Assembly: GCF_030362815.1 (NCBI RefSeq)
Contig: NZ_JAUCGR010000001.1
Location: 240,024-304,023, forward strand
DNA from: Cellulomonas edaphi
GTDB taxonomy: Bacteria > Actinomycetota > Actinomycetes > Actinomycetales > Cellulomonadaceae
Direction: 5' to 3'
DNA: 64,000 nucleotides
The notes beneath the pieces are model-generated. The model did no database searches, was not told where the DNA came from, and was given only the letters and a program-made list of their open reading frames with translations. Each line of letters starts with the position of its first letter. Within the stretch, counting starts at the first letter, position 1. The position numbers and the translations under genes were made by a program. Below are positions 7,600-14,892 of this stretch, piece after piece.

Positions 7600-8619
7600 T
7601 CAGTCGAGGGAGGCGATCGCGCTCCCGTCGATCCTCAGCCCGACGACGTCCCCGGCATCCCACCGCGCGCCGACGGGTGCCAACGCCGTCACGGGCCCCA
7701 CACCGGGCACGTCGACCCGCACCTCGGACCGGCCGCGGCGCGAGGTGACACCCAGCACCGTGCCCTTGGCCGCTGTGTCCCCCGGCGTCACGACGAACGC
7801 GCCCTCGGCGAGCGCCAGCACGGATCCGGACCGCGGACCCGTCGCCGCGAGCAGCGGGGCGGCCGCAGGGTCGCCGACCGGCACGAAGGCTTCGTAGCCC
7901 AGGAAGCGGGCCACCTCACGCGACGCGGGCCGCAGCCACAGCTCGGGCGGGGTGTCCACCTGCAGCAGCCGGCCGTCCGCGAGCACCGCCACGCGGTCCG
8001 CGACCGCGAAGGCCTCGTCCTGGTCGTGGGTCACGAACACCGCCGTGGTCCCGGTGGCGACGAGCACAGCGCGCAGGTCGACCGCCAGCCGCTCGCGCAG
8101 GGACCGGTCGAGCGCGGAGAGCGGCTCGTCGAGCAGGAGCAGGCGCGGCGCGGGTGCCAGCGCCCGCGCCAGCGCGACCCGCTGCCGCTCCCCTCCGGAC
8201 AGCGTGGCGACCTCCCTGCGCTCGTACCCCGCCAGGCCCACGAGCTCGAGCAGCTCGGCCACCCGGTGGGAGCGCCCGCTCGCGGACGAGCGCCAGGACA
8301 GGCCGCCCGACGACAGGCCGTACGCCACGTTGCCGCCCACGTCGCGGTGCGTGAACAGCTGCCCGTCCTGGAACACGAGCCCGAAGCCACGCCGGTGCAC
8401 GGGCACGTCGACCACCGAGGCACCGTCCCAGGTCACCGCGCCACCGGCCAGCGGCTCGAGCCCGGCGACCGCGCGCAGCAGCGACGACTTGCCGCACCCC
8501 GACGGCCCCAGCAGCGCGAGCACCTCACCGGGGGCGACGTGCAGCGAGACGCCATCCACCGCCGGCGCGGTCGCCCCGGGGTAGCGCACCACGACGTCGT
8601 GCAGACCCAGTCCGTTCAC
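7600..8619 (-). CDS. thiQ: Thiamine ABC transporter ATP-binding protein
   Basis: This 339-residue ABC ATPase energises thiamine (or thiamine phosphate) uptake on the cytoplasmic face of ThiP. Walker A is GPSGCGKSS (about residue 38), the signature is LSGGERQRVALARAL, Walker B is LLLLDEPLSALD, and the switch histidine lies in VFVTHDQDEA. A C-terminal TOBE-like extension (about residues 245-339) makes it longer than the 232-residue E. coli ThiQ. The GTG start at 8617-8619 overlaps the stop of the upstream permease gene (GTGA), which indicates tight translational coupling. A general iron/molybdate-type ABC ATPase was considered. The ThiB-ThiP neighbours and the TPP riboswitch settle the assignment. 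Confidence 0.9.
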   Translation of the reverse strand: MNGLGLHDVVVRYPGATAPAVDGVSLHVAPGEVLALLGPSGCGKSSLLRAVAGLEPLAGGAVTWDGASVVDVPVHRRGFGLVFQDGQLFTHRDVGGNVAYGLSSGGLSWRSSASGRSHRVAELLELVGLAGYERREVATLSGGERQRVALARALAPAPRLLLLDEPLSALDRSLRERLAVDLRAVLVATGTTAVFVTHDQDEAFAVADRVAVLADGRLLQVDTPPELWLRPASREVARFLGYEAFVPVGDPAAAPLLAATGPRSGSVLALAEGAFVVTPGDTAAKGTVLGVTSRRGRSEVRVDVPGVGPVTALAPVGARWDAGDVVGLRIDGSAIASLD

Positions 8620-10376
8620 CAGTCACCTCCAGTGCCAGGGGCCCGCAGCCGCTCGGACGCGGCGACGATGCCGGCGGTCAGCGCGGCGAGCACCACGGAC
8701 GCCGCGAGCGCCGTGCCGTAGCTGTCGGCGCCCGGCCGGCCGATCAGGCGGAAGATGAGCACGGGCAGCGTCGGCTCGTCGGGGCGCGCGAGGAACGAGG
8801 TGGCGCCGAACTCGCCGAGCGACGCCGCGAACGCGAAGCCGACCGCCAGCCCGACGGACCGGGCCGCGATCGACAGGTCGACGCTGCGGAGCACCCGGCC
8901 GGGCGTCGCCCCGAGCGTGGCGGCCGCCTGCCGGAGCCGCGGGTCGACGGCCCGCAGCACGGGCAGCACCATGCGCACAACGAGCGGCACGGCGACGACC
9001 GCCTGCGCGATCGGCACCAGCACGCCGGACGTGCGCAGGTCGACGGGCAGGCCGAACGGCTCGTGCATCGAGACCAGGAAGCCGAAGCCGACCGTCACCG
9101 CCGAGACCCCGAGCGGCAGCATGAACAGCGCGTCCAGCCCGGTCACGGCGCGTCGGCCCGCGGGCCGGCGGGGGCGCCGCGAGACGACGAGCGCCACGAG
9201 CCCGCCGACCACCAGGGCCAGGAGCGTCGCCGTCACGGCCGTGCGCAGCGACGTGGCCGTCGCGGACCAGACCGACACCCCGCTGGCGGCGCCCGGCGTG
9301 CCCAGCGCCGCGTAGTGGTCGAGACCCCAGCCGTCGCCGACCCGCAGCGAGCGCAGCACCAGGTTGACCAGCGGCAGGCACAGCAGCAGGACGACGAGCG
9401 CGGTGACCGCCGCGGCACCGAGCGCCAGCGCGTGCCCGTCGTGGCGCGGTGACCCCGGCGCGCGCCGTAGCGTCAGCGGACGGACGGACTCGGCAGGCGC
9501 GGACAGCGCGAGCGCGCGCTCACGCCGCGAACGCGCGCGCCCGGCCAGCAGCAGGGCGCCGGCCACGATGACGAGCTGCACCACCGAGAGGACGGCGGCC
9601 GCGCGCAGGTCGAGGAACTGCGTCGTCTGCACCCAGATCTCGGTCTCCACGGTGCCGAACTGCAACCCGCCGAGCACCAGCACGGTGCCGAACGCCGTCG
9701 CGCAGAACAGGAAGGAGAGCGAGGCCGACGAGACGATCGCCGGCGTCAAAGCCGGCAGCGTGACCGTCCGGAACGCGCGCCACGGCGACGCCCCGAGGGC
9801 GCGGGCGGCCTGGGACGCACGTGGGTCGAGCCGTTCCCACATGCCGCCGACGCCGCGCACCACCACGGCGTAGTTGAAGAACACCAGCGCGGCCACGATC
9901 GCGGCGAACGTGCCGTCCAGGTGCAGGAACCCGAGCGGACCGCCCGAGACCAGCAGGGAGCGGAAGGCGACACCCACCACCACCGTCGGCAGCACGAACG
10001 GCACGGTGACCAGCGCCCGCACGGCGCCGCGGCCCCGCCACCGTCGCCGGTACAGCACGTAGGCGCCCGGGACACCGAGCAGCACCGCGAGGCTCGTCGC
10101 GATCGCGGCCTGCGCGAGCGTCAGCCCGACGATGCGCCACGTGCGCGGCCGAGAGAACACGTCGGCGAACCCCGTCAGGTCCAGCGACCCGTCCGTCACG
10201 AACCCGCGCCCCACCATCGCGAGCACGGGCCACGCGAAGAACACCGCGAGGAACAGCACGGGCAGCGCGACCGCGAGCACCCAGAAGGCGCCCATCGTCC
10301 GGCCCGGCCCCGGTGCACGCCCGTGCCCCGCGCCCGCGAGGGGCGTGGTGGGACGGGTGAGCACCGGGGCGGTCAT
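8616..10376 (-). CDS. thiP: Thiamine ABC transporter permease (two fused permease halves)
   Basis: This 586-residue integral membrane protein consists of two binding-protein-dependent permease domains fused in one chain, as in ThiP and iron FbpB proteins. About 12 transmembrane segments are visible. Each half ends in an EAA-type loop for docking the ATPase: first half RASQAARALGASPWRAFRTVTLP, second half LRQAAATLGATPGRVLRSVDLS. It forms the thiamine channel with ThiB outside and ThiQ inside. The ATG at 10374-10376 follows the thiB stop by 7 bases. The low-identity alternative is an Fe3+ permease, but the TPP riboswitch upstream of the operon argues for thiamine. Confidence 0.9.
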   Translation of the reverse strand: MTAPVLTRPTTPLAGAGHGRAPGPGRTMGAFWVLAVALPVLFLAVFFAWPVLAMVGRGFVTDGSLDLTGFADVFSRPRTWRIVGLTLAQAAIATSLAVLLGVPGAYVLYRRRWRGRGAVRALVTVPFVLPTVVVGVAFRSLLVSGGPLGFLHLDGTFAAIVAALVFFNYAVVVRGVGGMWERLDPRASQAARALGASPWRAFRTVTLPALTPAIVSSASLSFLFCATAFGTVLVLGGLQFGTVETEIWVQTTQFLDLRAAAVLSVVQLVIVAGALLLAGRARSRRERALALSAPAESVRPLTLRRAPGSPRHDGHALALGAAAVTALVVLLLCLPLVNLVLRSLRVGDGWGLDHYAALGTPGAASGVSVWSATATSLRTAVTATLLALVVGGLVALVVSRRPRRPAGRRAVTGLDALFMLPLGVSAVTVGFGFLVSMHEPFGLPVDLRTSGVLVPIAQAVVAVPLVVRMVLPVLRAVDPRLRQAAATLGATPGRVLRSVDLSIAARSVGLAVGFAFAASLGEFGATSFLARPDEPTLPVLIFRLIGRPGADSYGTALAASVVLAALTAGIVAASERLRAPGTGGDW

Positions 10377-10383
10377 GGCAGGG

Positions 10384-11448
10384 TCAGCCGATCACCGTCT
10401 GCGACCACTCCGCGAGCCAGGCCTCGCGGTTCGCGGTGATCTGGTCGGGGGCCACGTCGAACGGCGTCGTCGCCAGCGGCGCGTACTTCTGCCAGTCGGC
10501 CGGGATCTCGACCGCCGTGCTCACCGGGTACATGTACATCGACGTCGGGATGTCCGCCTGGACCTCGTCGGAGAGCAGGAAGTCCACCAGCTTCTGGGCG
10601 CCCTGCGGGTTCTTCGCGCCCGTGAGCACGCCGGCGTACTCCGTCTGGCGGAAGCAGGTGTCGAGCAGCGCGCCCGTCGTGGCGGCGCCGCCGCTCTTCG
10701 GCACGGTCGACGGCGGCGAGGACGCGTAGGACAGCACGATCGGCCGCGGGCCGCCCCCACCCCCGCCGCTGAAGTCGGTGAAGTAGGCGTCCGACCAGCC
10801 GTCGGCGACCTTGAGACCGTTCTTCTTCAGGTCGGCCCAGTACGCCTGCCAGCCGTCGCCCTTGGCACCGATGGTGGCCAGCAGGAACGCGAACCCGGGC
10901 GACGACGTCACCGCGTTCGGGACCACGAGCAGGTTCTTGTACCGCGCGTCCGTCAGGTCGTCGAGGCTCGTCGGCTCCGCGAGCTCGTGCTTCGTGAACC
11001 ACGCATGGTCCACGTTGATGCACACGTCGCCGTAGTCGATCGCGGTCAGGCCCGTTCCCCCCGCGTGCTTGGCGGCGTCCGCGGCTGCCGGAGCCGCCGA
11101 CGTGTAGGGCGCGACGACGCCCTCGTCGACCGCACGCGACGCGAACGTGTTGTCCACGCCGAACATCACGTCGCCGAGCGGCGCGTCCTTGGTCAGCACC
11201 AGCTGGTTGACGAGCGCGCCCGCGTCCCCCTGCTGGATCACCTTCACCGCGATCCCGGTCTGCGCGGTGAAGTCGTCGAGGATCCCGTCGCTGAGCGCGA
11301 AGCTGTCGTGCGTGACCAGGGTGACGCTGCCCGGGGCCGCGCTGGTGCCGCTCGCGGCCGGCGAGTCCGGGGTGTCGCCCGACGAGCAGGCGGCGAGCGA
11401 CGCCACCGCCACGGTCGCCGCGGCGACGAGCATGAACCTTCTGTGCAT
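10384..11448 (-). CDS. thiB: Thiamine ABC transporter substrate-binding lipoprotein
   Basis: This 354-residue extracytoplasmic solute-binding protein is the first gene of the thiamine uptake operon. The signal sequence ends in a lipobox (SLAAC, lipidated Cys near residue 21), followed by a low-complexity linker. Family landmarks are VTLVTHDSFALSDGILDDF, APLGDVMFGVDNTF, AIDYGDVCINVDHAWF and PIVLSYASSPP, all typical of ThiB/TbpA periplasmic thiamine-binding proteins. A run of six glycines (SGGGGGGPRP) precedes the ligand-contacting strand, where relatives usually show GGSGGG. This looks like codon-repeat expansion in a surface loop. The ATG at 11446-11448 has GGAGG 10 bases upstream. That GGAGG is locked in a small hairpin described separately. 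Confidence 0.93.
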   Translation of the reverse strand: MHRRFMLVAAATVAVASLAACSSGDTPDSPAASGTSAAPGSVTLVTHDSFALSDGILDDFTAQTGIAVKVIQQGDAGALVNQLVLTKDAPLGDVMFGVDNTFASRAVDEGVVAPYTSAAPAAADAAKHAGGTGLTAIDYGDVCINVDHAWFTKHELAEPTSLDDLTDARYKNLLVVPNAVTSSPGFAFLLATIGAKGDGWQAYWADLKKNGLKVADGWSDAYFTDFSGGGGGGPRPIVLSYASSPPSTVPKSGGAATTGALLDTCFRQTEYAGVLTGAKNPQGAQKLVDFLLSDEVQADIPTSMYMYPVSTAVEIPADWQKYAPLATTPFDVAPDQITANREAWLAEWSQTVIG

Positions 11449-11458
11449 GGTGCGTTGT

Positions 11459-11475
11459 CCTCCATCGTCTGGAGG
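11459..11475 (-). promoter_or_regulatory. Hairpin enclosing the thiB ribosome binding site
   Basis: On the minus strand CCTCCA-GACGA-TGGAGG forms a 6-bp stem whose 3' arm contains the Shine-Dalgarno GGAGG of thiB. It is placed between the TPP riboswitch and the start codon. It could serve as the off-state sequestering structure of a translational riboswitch, or as the base of one. Confidence 0.6.
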
Positions 11476-11540
11476 GGTCCCCGCGCCCGTCGTCGACCGT
11501 CCGTGGGACGCGCGACGACGACCACGGAGATGAGAAGCCC

Positions 11541-11634
11541 GACTCCCTACGCCGGTACCAACCGGATCAGGTTCGAGGGTCTGCGGTTGTCCGCACTCTC
11601 AGCGTCCAGGCACCTGGCCTGACGCTCCCCTGTC
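11541..11634 (-). promoter_or_regulatory. TPP riboswitch (thi box) upstream of thiBPQ
   Basis: The minus strand carries the conserved TPP aptamer sequence. The 5' part is CAGGGGAGC, followed by the pyrimidine-sensor motif GCTGAGAGTGCGG. The 3' part is GAACCTGATCCGG, followed by GGCGTAGGGAGTC. These are the two universally conserved internal-loop strands (CUGAGA and ACCUGAUC) in the correct order and spacing. TPP binding is known to switch off downstream thiamine transport or synthesis genes. The aptamer lies 93 bases upstream of the thiB start. No strong U-rich terminator follows it, so control is more likely at translation, helped by the hairpin over the ribosome site. Confidence 0.95.
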
Positions 11635-11721
11635 GTTCGCCGTCATCCTACGCCCGACCAGCACCTGCGCCCGCACGGCGCTACGGTCGTGGCAGACCTC
11701 CCCACACTCGAAGGAGCACGC

Positions 11722-11985
11722 ATGTCCGGCAGCAAGCAGCAGGACCTCGTCGCCAAGCTCGTCGGCACCGCCGCAGCGCTCGCCGCGGCGTGGCTGGCCC
11801 AGAAGCTCATCGCGGAGACGTGGAAGGCCCGCACCGGCCACGAGCCGCCGCGTGCGGACGACGAGGGGGACCACGGGCTCACCGAGCTCGTCGCCGCGAC
11901 CGCGCTGACCGGCGCCATCGTCGGTGTGGCGCGCGTGCTGGCCACGCGAGGCGCGGCGAAGCTCACCTCCAACGACGGCGCCTGA
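11722..11985 (+). CDS. DUF4235 family small membrane protein
   Basis: This 87-residue protein matches the actinobacterial DUF4235 family. An N-terminal amphipathic start (MSGSKQQDLVAKLVGTAAALAAAWLAQK) is followed by a charged loop with PPRADDEGDHG and a second hydrophobic segment (ATALTGAIVGVARVLATRGAAKL). Both segments look membrane-associated. The ATG at 11722 has AAGGAG 5 bases upstream. An upstream in-frame ATG at 11689 lies in the promoter region and is rejected. Function is unknown. It is divergent from the riboswitch-controlled operon and ends 6 bases before the stop of the convergent oxidoreductase. Confidence 0.8.
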   Translation: MSGSKQQDLVAKLVGTAAALAAAWLAQKLIAETWKARTGHEPPRADDEGDHGLTELVAATALTGAIVGVARVLATRGAAKLTSNDGA

Positions 11986-11991
11986 GCACCG

Positions 11992-13464
11992 TCACGGAGC
12001 GAGGCTGGGCGCCTCGGCGATGCCGAAGCACTCGCGCAGCGCGCGCCTGGCGGCGTACCAGCCGCTGAGCCCGTGCACGCCCGGACCGGGCGGGGTGGAC
12101 GCCGAGCAGAGGTAGACGCCGTCGCGCCCGGTGGCGTACGGCTCCCACGACGCGGTCGGGCGCGCGAACATCTGCGTGATGGTCGCGGCGCCCGCCGAGA
12201 TGTCGCCGCCCACGTAGTTCTCGTTGTGCGCGCTCATGTGCGCGGCGGGGATGCAACGGCTCGCGACGACCACGTCGCGGAACCCGGGCGCGTAGCGCTC
12301 GATGTGGGCGGTGACCGCCTCGGTCACGTCCACGTCCGACCCGGTCGGCACGTGCGCGTAGCTCCACAGGGGCCGCAGCATGCCCGCGCGCCGCGACTCG
12401 TCGACGACCGTCGGGTCGCTGACCAGCACCATCGGCCGTTCGGCGTGCCGGCCGGCCATCACCTCGGCCTCGGCGTGGGCCATCTCCGGCCGCGTGCCGC
12501 CCACGTGCACCGTCCCCGACAGACCCACCTCGGGCACGGTCCACGGCACCGGTCCGTCGAGCACGAAGTCGACCTTCGCGGCCGCGTTGCCGTACGTGAA
12601 CCGCTCGAGCGCGCGGCGCCTGCGCGGCGGGATGCGGTCGCCCAGCACCGCCAGCAGCGTCCGTGGCGTGGTGTCGAACAGGTAGCAGTGCGCGGGCGGC
12701 AGCTCGGCGAACGAGCCGACGTGCAGGTCGGTGACGAGCTCGCCACCGTGCGCCACGAGGTCGGCGACGAGGGCCGCGGTGATGGCTGCTGACCCGCCTC
12801 GGGGGATCGGCCAGCCGTCCCCCGCGTGCGCGAGGGCGCTCAGCAGAAGGGCGGTGCCCGCGCCGGCGAGGGACGGCAGGGGCGTGATGGCGTGCGCCGC
12901 GACGCCCGTGAGCAGCGCGGGCGCGACGTCGCCGACGAACCGCCGGTCCCACGCCCGCGTGCCCTGCTCGAGCACCGCGAGCCCGAACGCCGCCGCGGTG
13001 CCGAGCCCCCGACCGAGCATCCGGTCGGGGATCGACCGCTTGTCGCCGAGCGCCACCGCGACGGTCGCGGCGTGGTCGTCGGCGAGCCGGCCGACGAGCG
13101 AGCGCCACGCGCCGCCGTCGACCCCCAACCCCTCGACGGTGCGGTCGAGCGATCGGAACGCCAGCCCCGCGCGCCCGTCGGGCAGCGGCTGCGCGAACGA
13201 CACCTCGGGCGAGAGCAGCTCGACGCCGCGTGCTCGCAGGTCGAAGGCCTCGAAGAACGGCGACGCCCACGCCATGGGATGCACCGCGGAGCACAGGTCG
13301 TGCACCACGCCTTCGGCCAGGCCGAGGTCGAGCGTGCGTGCGCCGCCGCCGACGGTCGGCTGCGCCTCGAGCACCTGCACCCGCAGGCCGGCCCGCGCGC
13401 ACACGACCGCGGCGGCCAGCCCGTTCGGACCGGACCCGACGACGACGACCTCGGCGCGTGGCAC
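11992..13464 (-). CDS. Phytoene desaturase-like NAD(P)/FAD-dependent oxidoreductase
   Basis: This 490-residue flavoprotein has an N-terminal dinucleotide-binding Rossmann motif (VVVVGSGPNGLAAAVVCARAG, followed by VQVLEAQ with the acidic ribose-binding residue). The overall layout is that of carotenoid/phytoene dehydrogenase-type amine oxidoreductases. A C-terminal FAD-contact segment appears near GRDGVYLCSASTPPGPGVHGLSGWYAARRAL. No other carotenoid genes lie nearby. Members of this COG1233 branch in actinobacteria often act outside carotenogenesis, and their substrates are unknown. A GTG at 13462-13464 starts right at the Rossmann strand. In-frame sequence upstream of it overlaps the next gene and does not resemble the family. 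Confidence 0.82.
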   Translation of the reverse strand: MPRAEVVVVGSGPNGLAAAVVCARAGLRVQVLEAQPTVGGGARTLDLGLAEGVVHDLCSAVHPMAWASPFFEAFDLRARGVELLSPEVSFAQPLPDGRAGLAFRSLDRTVEGLGVDGGAWRSLVGRLADDHAATVAVALGDKRSIPDRMLGRGLGTAAAFGLAVLEQGTRAWDRRFVGDVAPALLTGVAAHAITPLPSLAGAGTALLLSALAHAGDGWPIPRGGSAAITAALVADLVAHGGELVTDLHVGSFAELPPAHCYLFDTTPRTLLAVLGDRIPPRRRRALERFTYGNAAAKVDFVLDGPVPWTVPEVGLSGTVHVGGTRPEMAHAEAEVMAGRHAERPMVLVSDPTVVDESRRAGMLRPLWSYAHVPTGSDVDVTEAVTAHIERYAPGFRDVVVASRCIPAAHMSAHNENYVGGDISAGAATITQMFARPTASWEPYATGRDGVYLCSASTPPGPGVHGLSGWYAARRALRECFGIAEAPSLAP

Positions 13465-13504
13465 GACTCGATCTAAGCACCCCGACGGCGCCGGGCTCGT
13501 GCCG

Positions 13505-14008
13505 TCAGCGTGTGCTGCGGATCTCCTCGACGAACCGCGTGGACCGCTCGCGCAGCCCCGCGATGCGCCGCTCGATGATCTGCTCGCGCGCGCCCTCCGC
13601 GCCGTCGCCGGCCTCGGCGCGCGTGGGGATCCGGCGGACGTTCTTCGAGCACGCGAACTCCGTGCACACGAGCGTGCCGATGGTGTCTCCGCGCCGGCCG
13701 GCGGCTCCACCCCGCTTGGCCACGTACAGCGTCACGTCGTCGGTCTCGACGATGTCCTCGCACCAGGCGCACACCGCCTTGCGGCGACCGCGGGCGGCGT
13801 CGTTGCTGCGCAGCAGCACCCCGACGGGCTCGTCGTCGATGAGCATGACGACGTACGACGACAGGGGCGCCTTGCGGTCGCGCCAGCCGAGGTAGTCGAG
13901 GCGGTCCCAGCGCACCTGCGCCAGGTCGGGGAGGGTGGCGTCGTTCGCCTCGCGCTTGGAGGCGTTGACGAAGCAGGAGCGGATCTGCTTCTCGGTCAAG
14001 GGGTTCAT
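13505..14008 (-). CDS. FBP/FusB-like domain protein (EF-G-binding type)
   Basis: This 167-residue protein has an N-terminal helical segment (MNPLTEKQIRSCFVNASKRE) and a C-terminal treble-clef zinc finger with four cysteines: C80-x2-C83 in CAWCEDIV and C115-x4-C120 in CTEFACSKN. This is the pattern of the FBP_C family, which includes staphylococcal FusB/FusC. FusB binds elongation factor G and rescues it from fusidic acid. Actinobacterial members are widespread and not proven to confer resistance. All four Cys ligands are present, so the fold should be intact. The ATG at 14008 matches the conserved beginning of the family. Confidence 0.8.
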   Translation of the reverse strand: MNPLTEKQIRSCFVNASKREANDATLPDLAQVRWDRLDYLGWRDRKAPLSSYVVMLIDDEPVGVLLRSNDAARGRRKAVCAWCEDIVETDDVTLYVAKRGGAAGRRGDTIGTLVCTEFACSKNVRRIPTRAEAGDGAEGAREQIIERRIAGLRERSTRFVEEIRSTR

Positions 14009-14099
14009 GGTCAGCTTCCGGGAGGGTGCGTCGGAGTCCGCCGCTGTCGCCGGCGGACGGTCGCTGCGGGGTCGCAGCCGCTCCGCGCCGGCGCTCCTG

Positions 14100-14177
14100 T
14101 CAGAGCTTCACGGCGCGGGCCACGTGGTCGCCTGAGCAGGCCTGCACGGCCACCCCGCTCCCCGCGATGCCCAGCAT
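14100..14177 (-). CDS. Possible 25-residue small protein
   Basis: An ATG at 14175-14177 preceded by GAGGAGTGCAG opens a 25-codon frame (begins MLGIAGSGVAVQ, ends VARAVKL). The ribosome site is good for this genome and the product is mildly amphipathic. The frame upstream remains open without homology, and nothing confirms expression. It sits in a 463-bp gap between the FBP and Ddn-like genes, otherwise filled by repeats. Confidence 0.2.
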   Translation of the reverse strand: MLGIAGSGVAVQACSGDHVARAVKL

Positions 14178-14260
14178 CTGCACTCCTCGCCGGTCCGATG
14201 AACCGGCGCCGCGTCGCGGCACCGCCTGGAACAGACTACGCCGCTGGCCCGCGCGCCTCG

Positions 14261-14320
14261 CGCGACCTCGGTCCCACCCGGACCCGCGCGCCGGGCGCGA
14301 CCTCGGTCCCACCCGGACCC
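14261..14320. repeat. 25-bp direct repeat pair
   Basis: The 25-bp sequence starting CGCGACCTCGGTCCCACC occurs at 14261-14285 and again exactly at 14296-14320, a 35-bp period. It lies about 30 bp left of palindrome copy C. No gene overlaps it on either strand. Confidence 0.85.
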
Positions 14321-14352
14321 ATCCCGCCGACGTTATCGGCCGCCGCAGCGCC

Positions 14353-14424
14353 CGTCGCTTCGCCGATTCGACATCGATTCGACGATTCGAATCGGCGGAT
14401 CGATGCGGAATCGGCGAGACGACG
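14353..14424. repeat. Intergenic palindromic element, copy C (best preserved)
   Basis: Arms 14353-14387 and 14390-14424 are inverted copies matching at 29 of 35 positions around a CG centre. Each arm holds two copies of the 14-bp motif (right side AATCGGCGGATCGA at 14390 and AATCGGCGAGACGA at 14409, 19 bp apart). It lies upstream of the FBP gene and downstream of the Ddn-like gene. It is more A/T-rich than everything around it. Confidence 0.88.
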
Positions 14425-14471
14425 GCGACGGACGCGCTGACCGGGCCCTGCCCCTGGACCTCGAGCCCCCG

Positions 14472-14882
14472 TCAGCGGCGGCGCAGCTCCAGCACCGGGA
14501 TGACCCGGGTGGTCTTCTGCTCGTAGGACCGGAAGCCCTCGGAGCGCTCCTTGAACCGCTCCCACGCCTGGTCGCGCGCACCGTCCAGCAGCTGGGTGGC
14601 GTGCACGTCCACCGTGCCGTCGTCGGGCGTCTCGATGCTGACGTCGGGGTGGGCGAGCAGGTTGTGGAACCACGCGGGGTGCGTGGGGGCGCCGCCCTTG
14701 GACGCGGCGACCAGCCACGTGTCGTCGTCGGCGCGGATGGCCGCCACCGGGCTCACCCGCTCGGTGCCGGTCCGGGCGCCGCGGTGGTGCAGCAGCACCA
14801 GGCCGCGGCCGAAGCCCATGGTCTGCACGTCCCCGCCGTTGGCGCGGAACTCGTCGATGATGTTCTGGTTCCAGTCGGACAT
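14472..14882 (-). CDS. Ddn-family F420-dependent nitroreductase-like oxidoreductase
   Basis: This 136-residue protein belongs to the deazaflavin (F420)-dependent nitroreductase family, whose best-known member is mycobacterial Ddn. Characteristic segments are the N-terminal helix (WNQNIIDEFRANGG), the cofactor-binding strand and turn (LVLLHHRGARTGTERVSPVAA), WLVAASKGGAPTHPAWFHNLLAHPDVSIE, and the closing IPVLELRRR. Such split-barrel enzymes use reduced F420 to reduce quinones or nitro compounds. This implies the organism makes F420, which is normal for actinobacteria. The ATG at 14880-14882 is the family start. The gene ends 10 bases before the ABC-F gene's far end region and shares its strand. 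Confidence 0.88.
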   Translation of the reverse strand: MSDWNQNIIDEFRANGGDVQTMGFGRGLVLLHHRGARTGTERVSPVAAIRADDDTWLVAASKGGAPTHPAWFHNLLAHPDVSIETPDDGTVDVHATQLLDGARDQAWERFKERSEGFRSYEQKTTRVIPVLELRRR

Positions 14883-14892
14883 GGCTCCAGTA

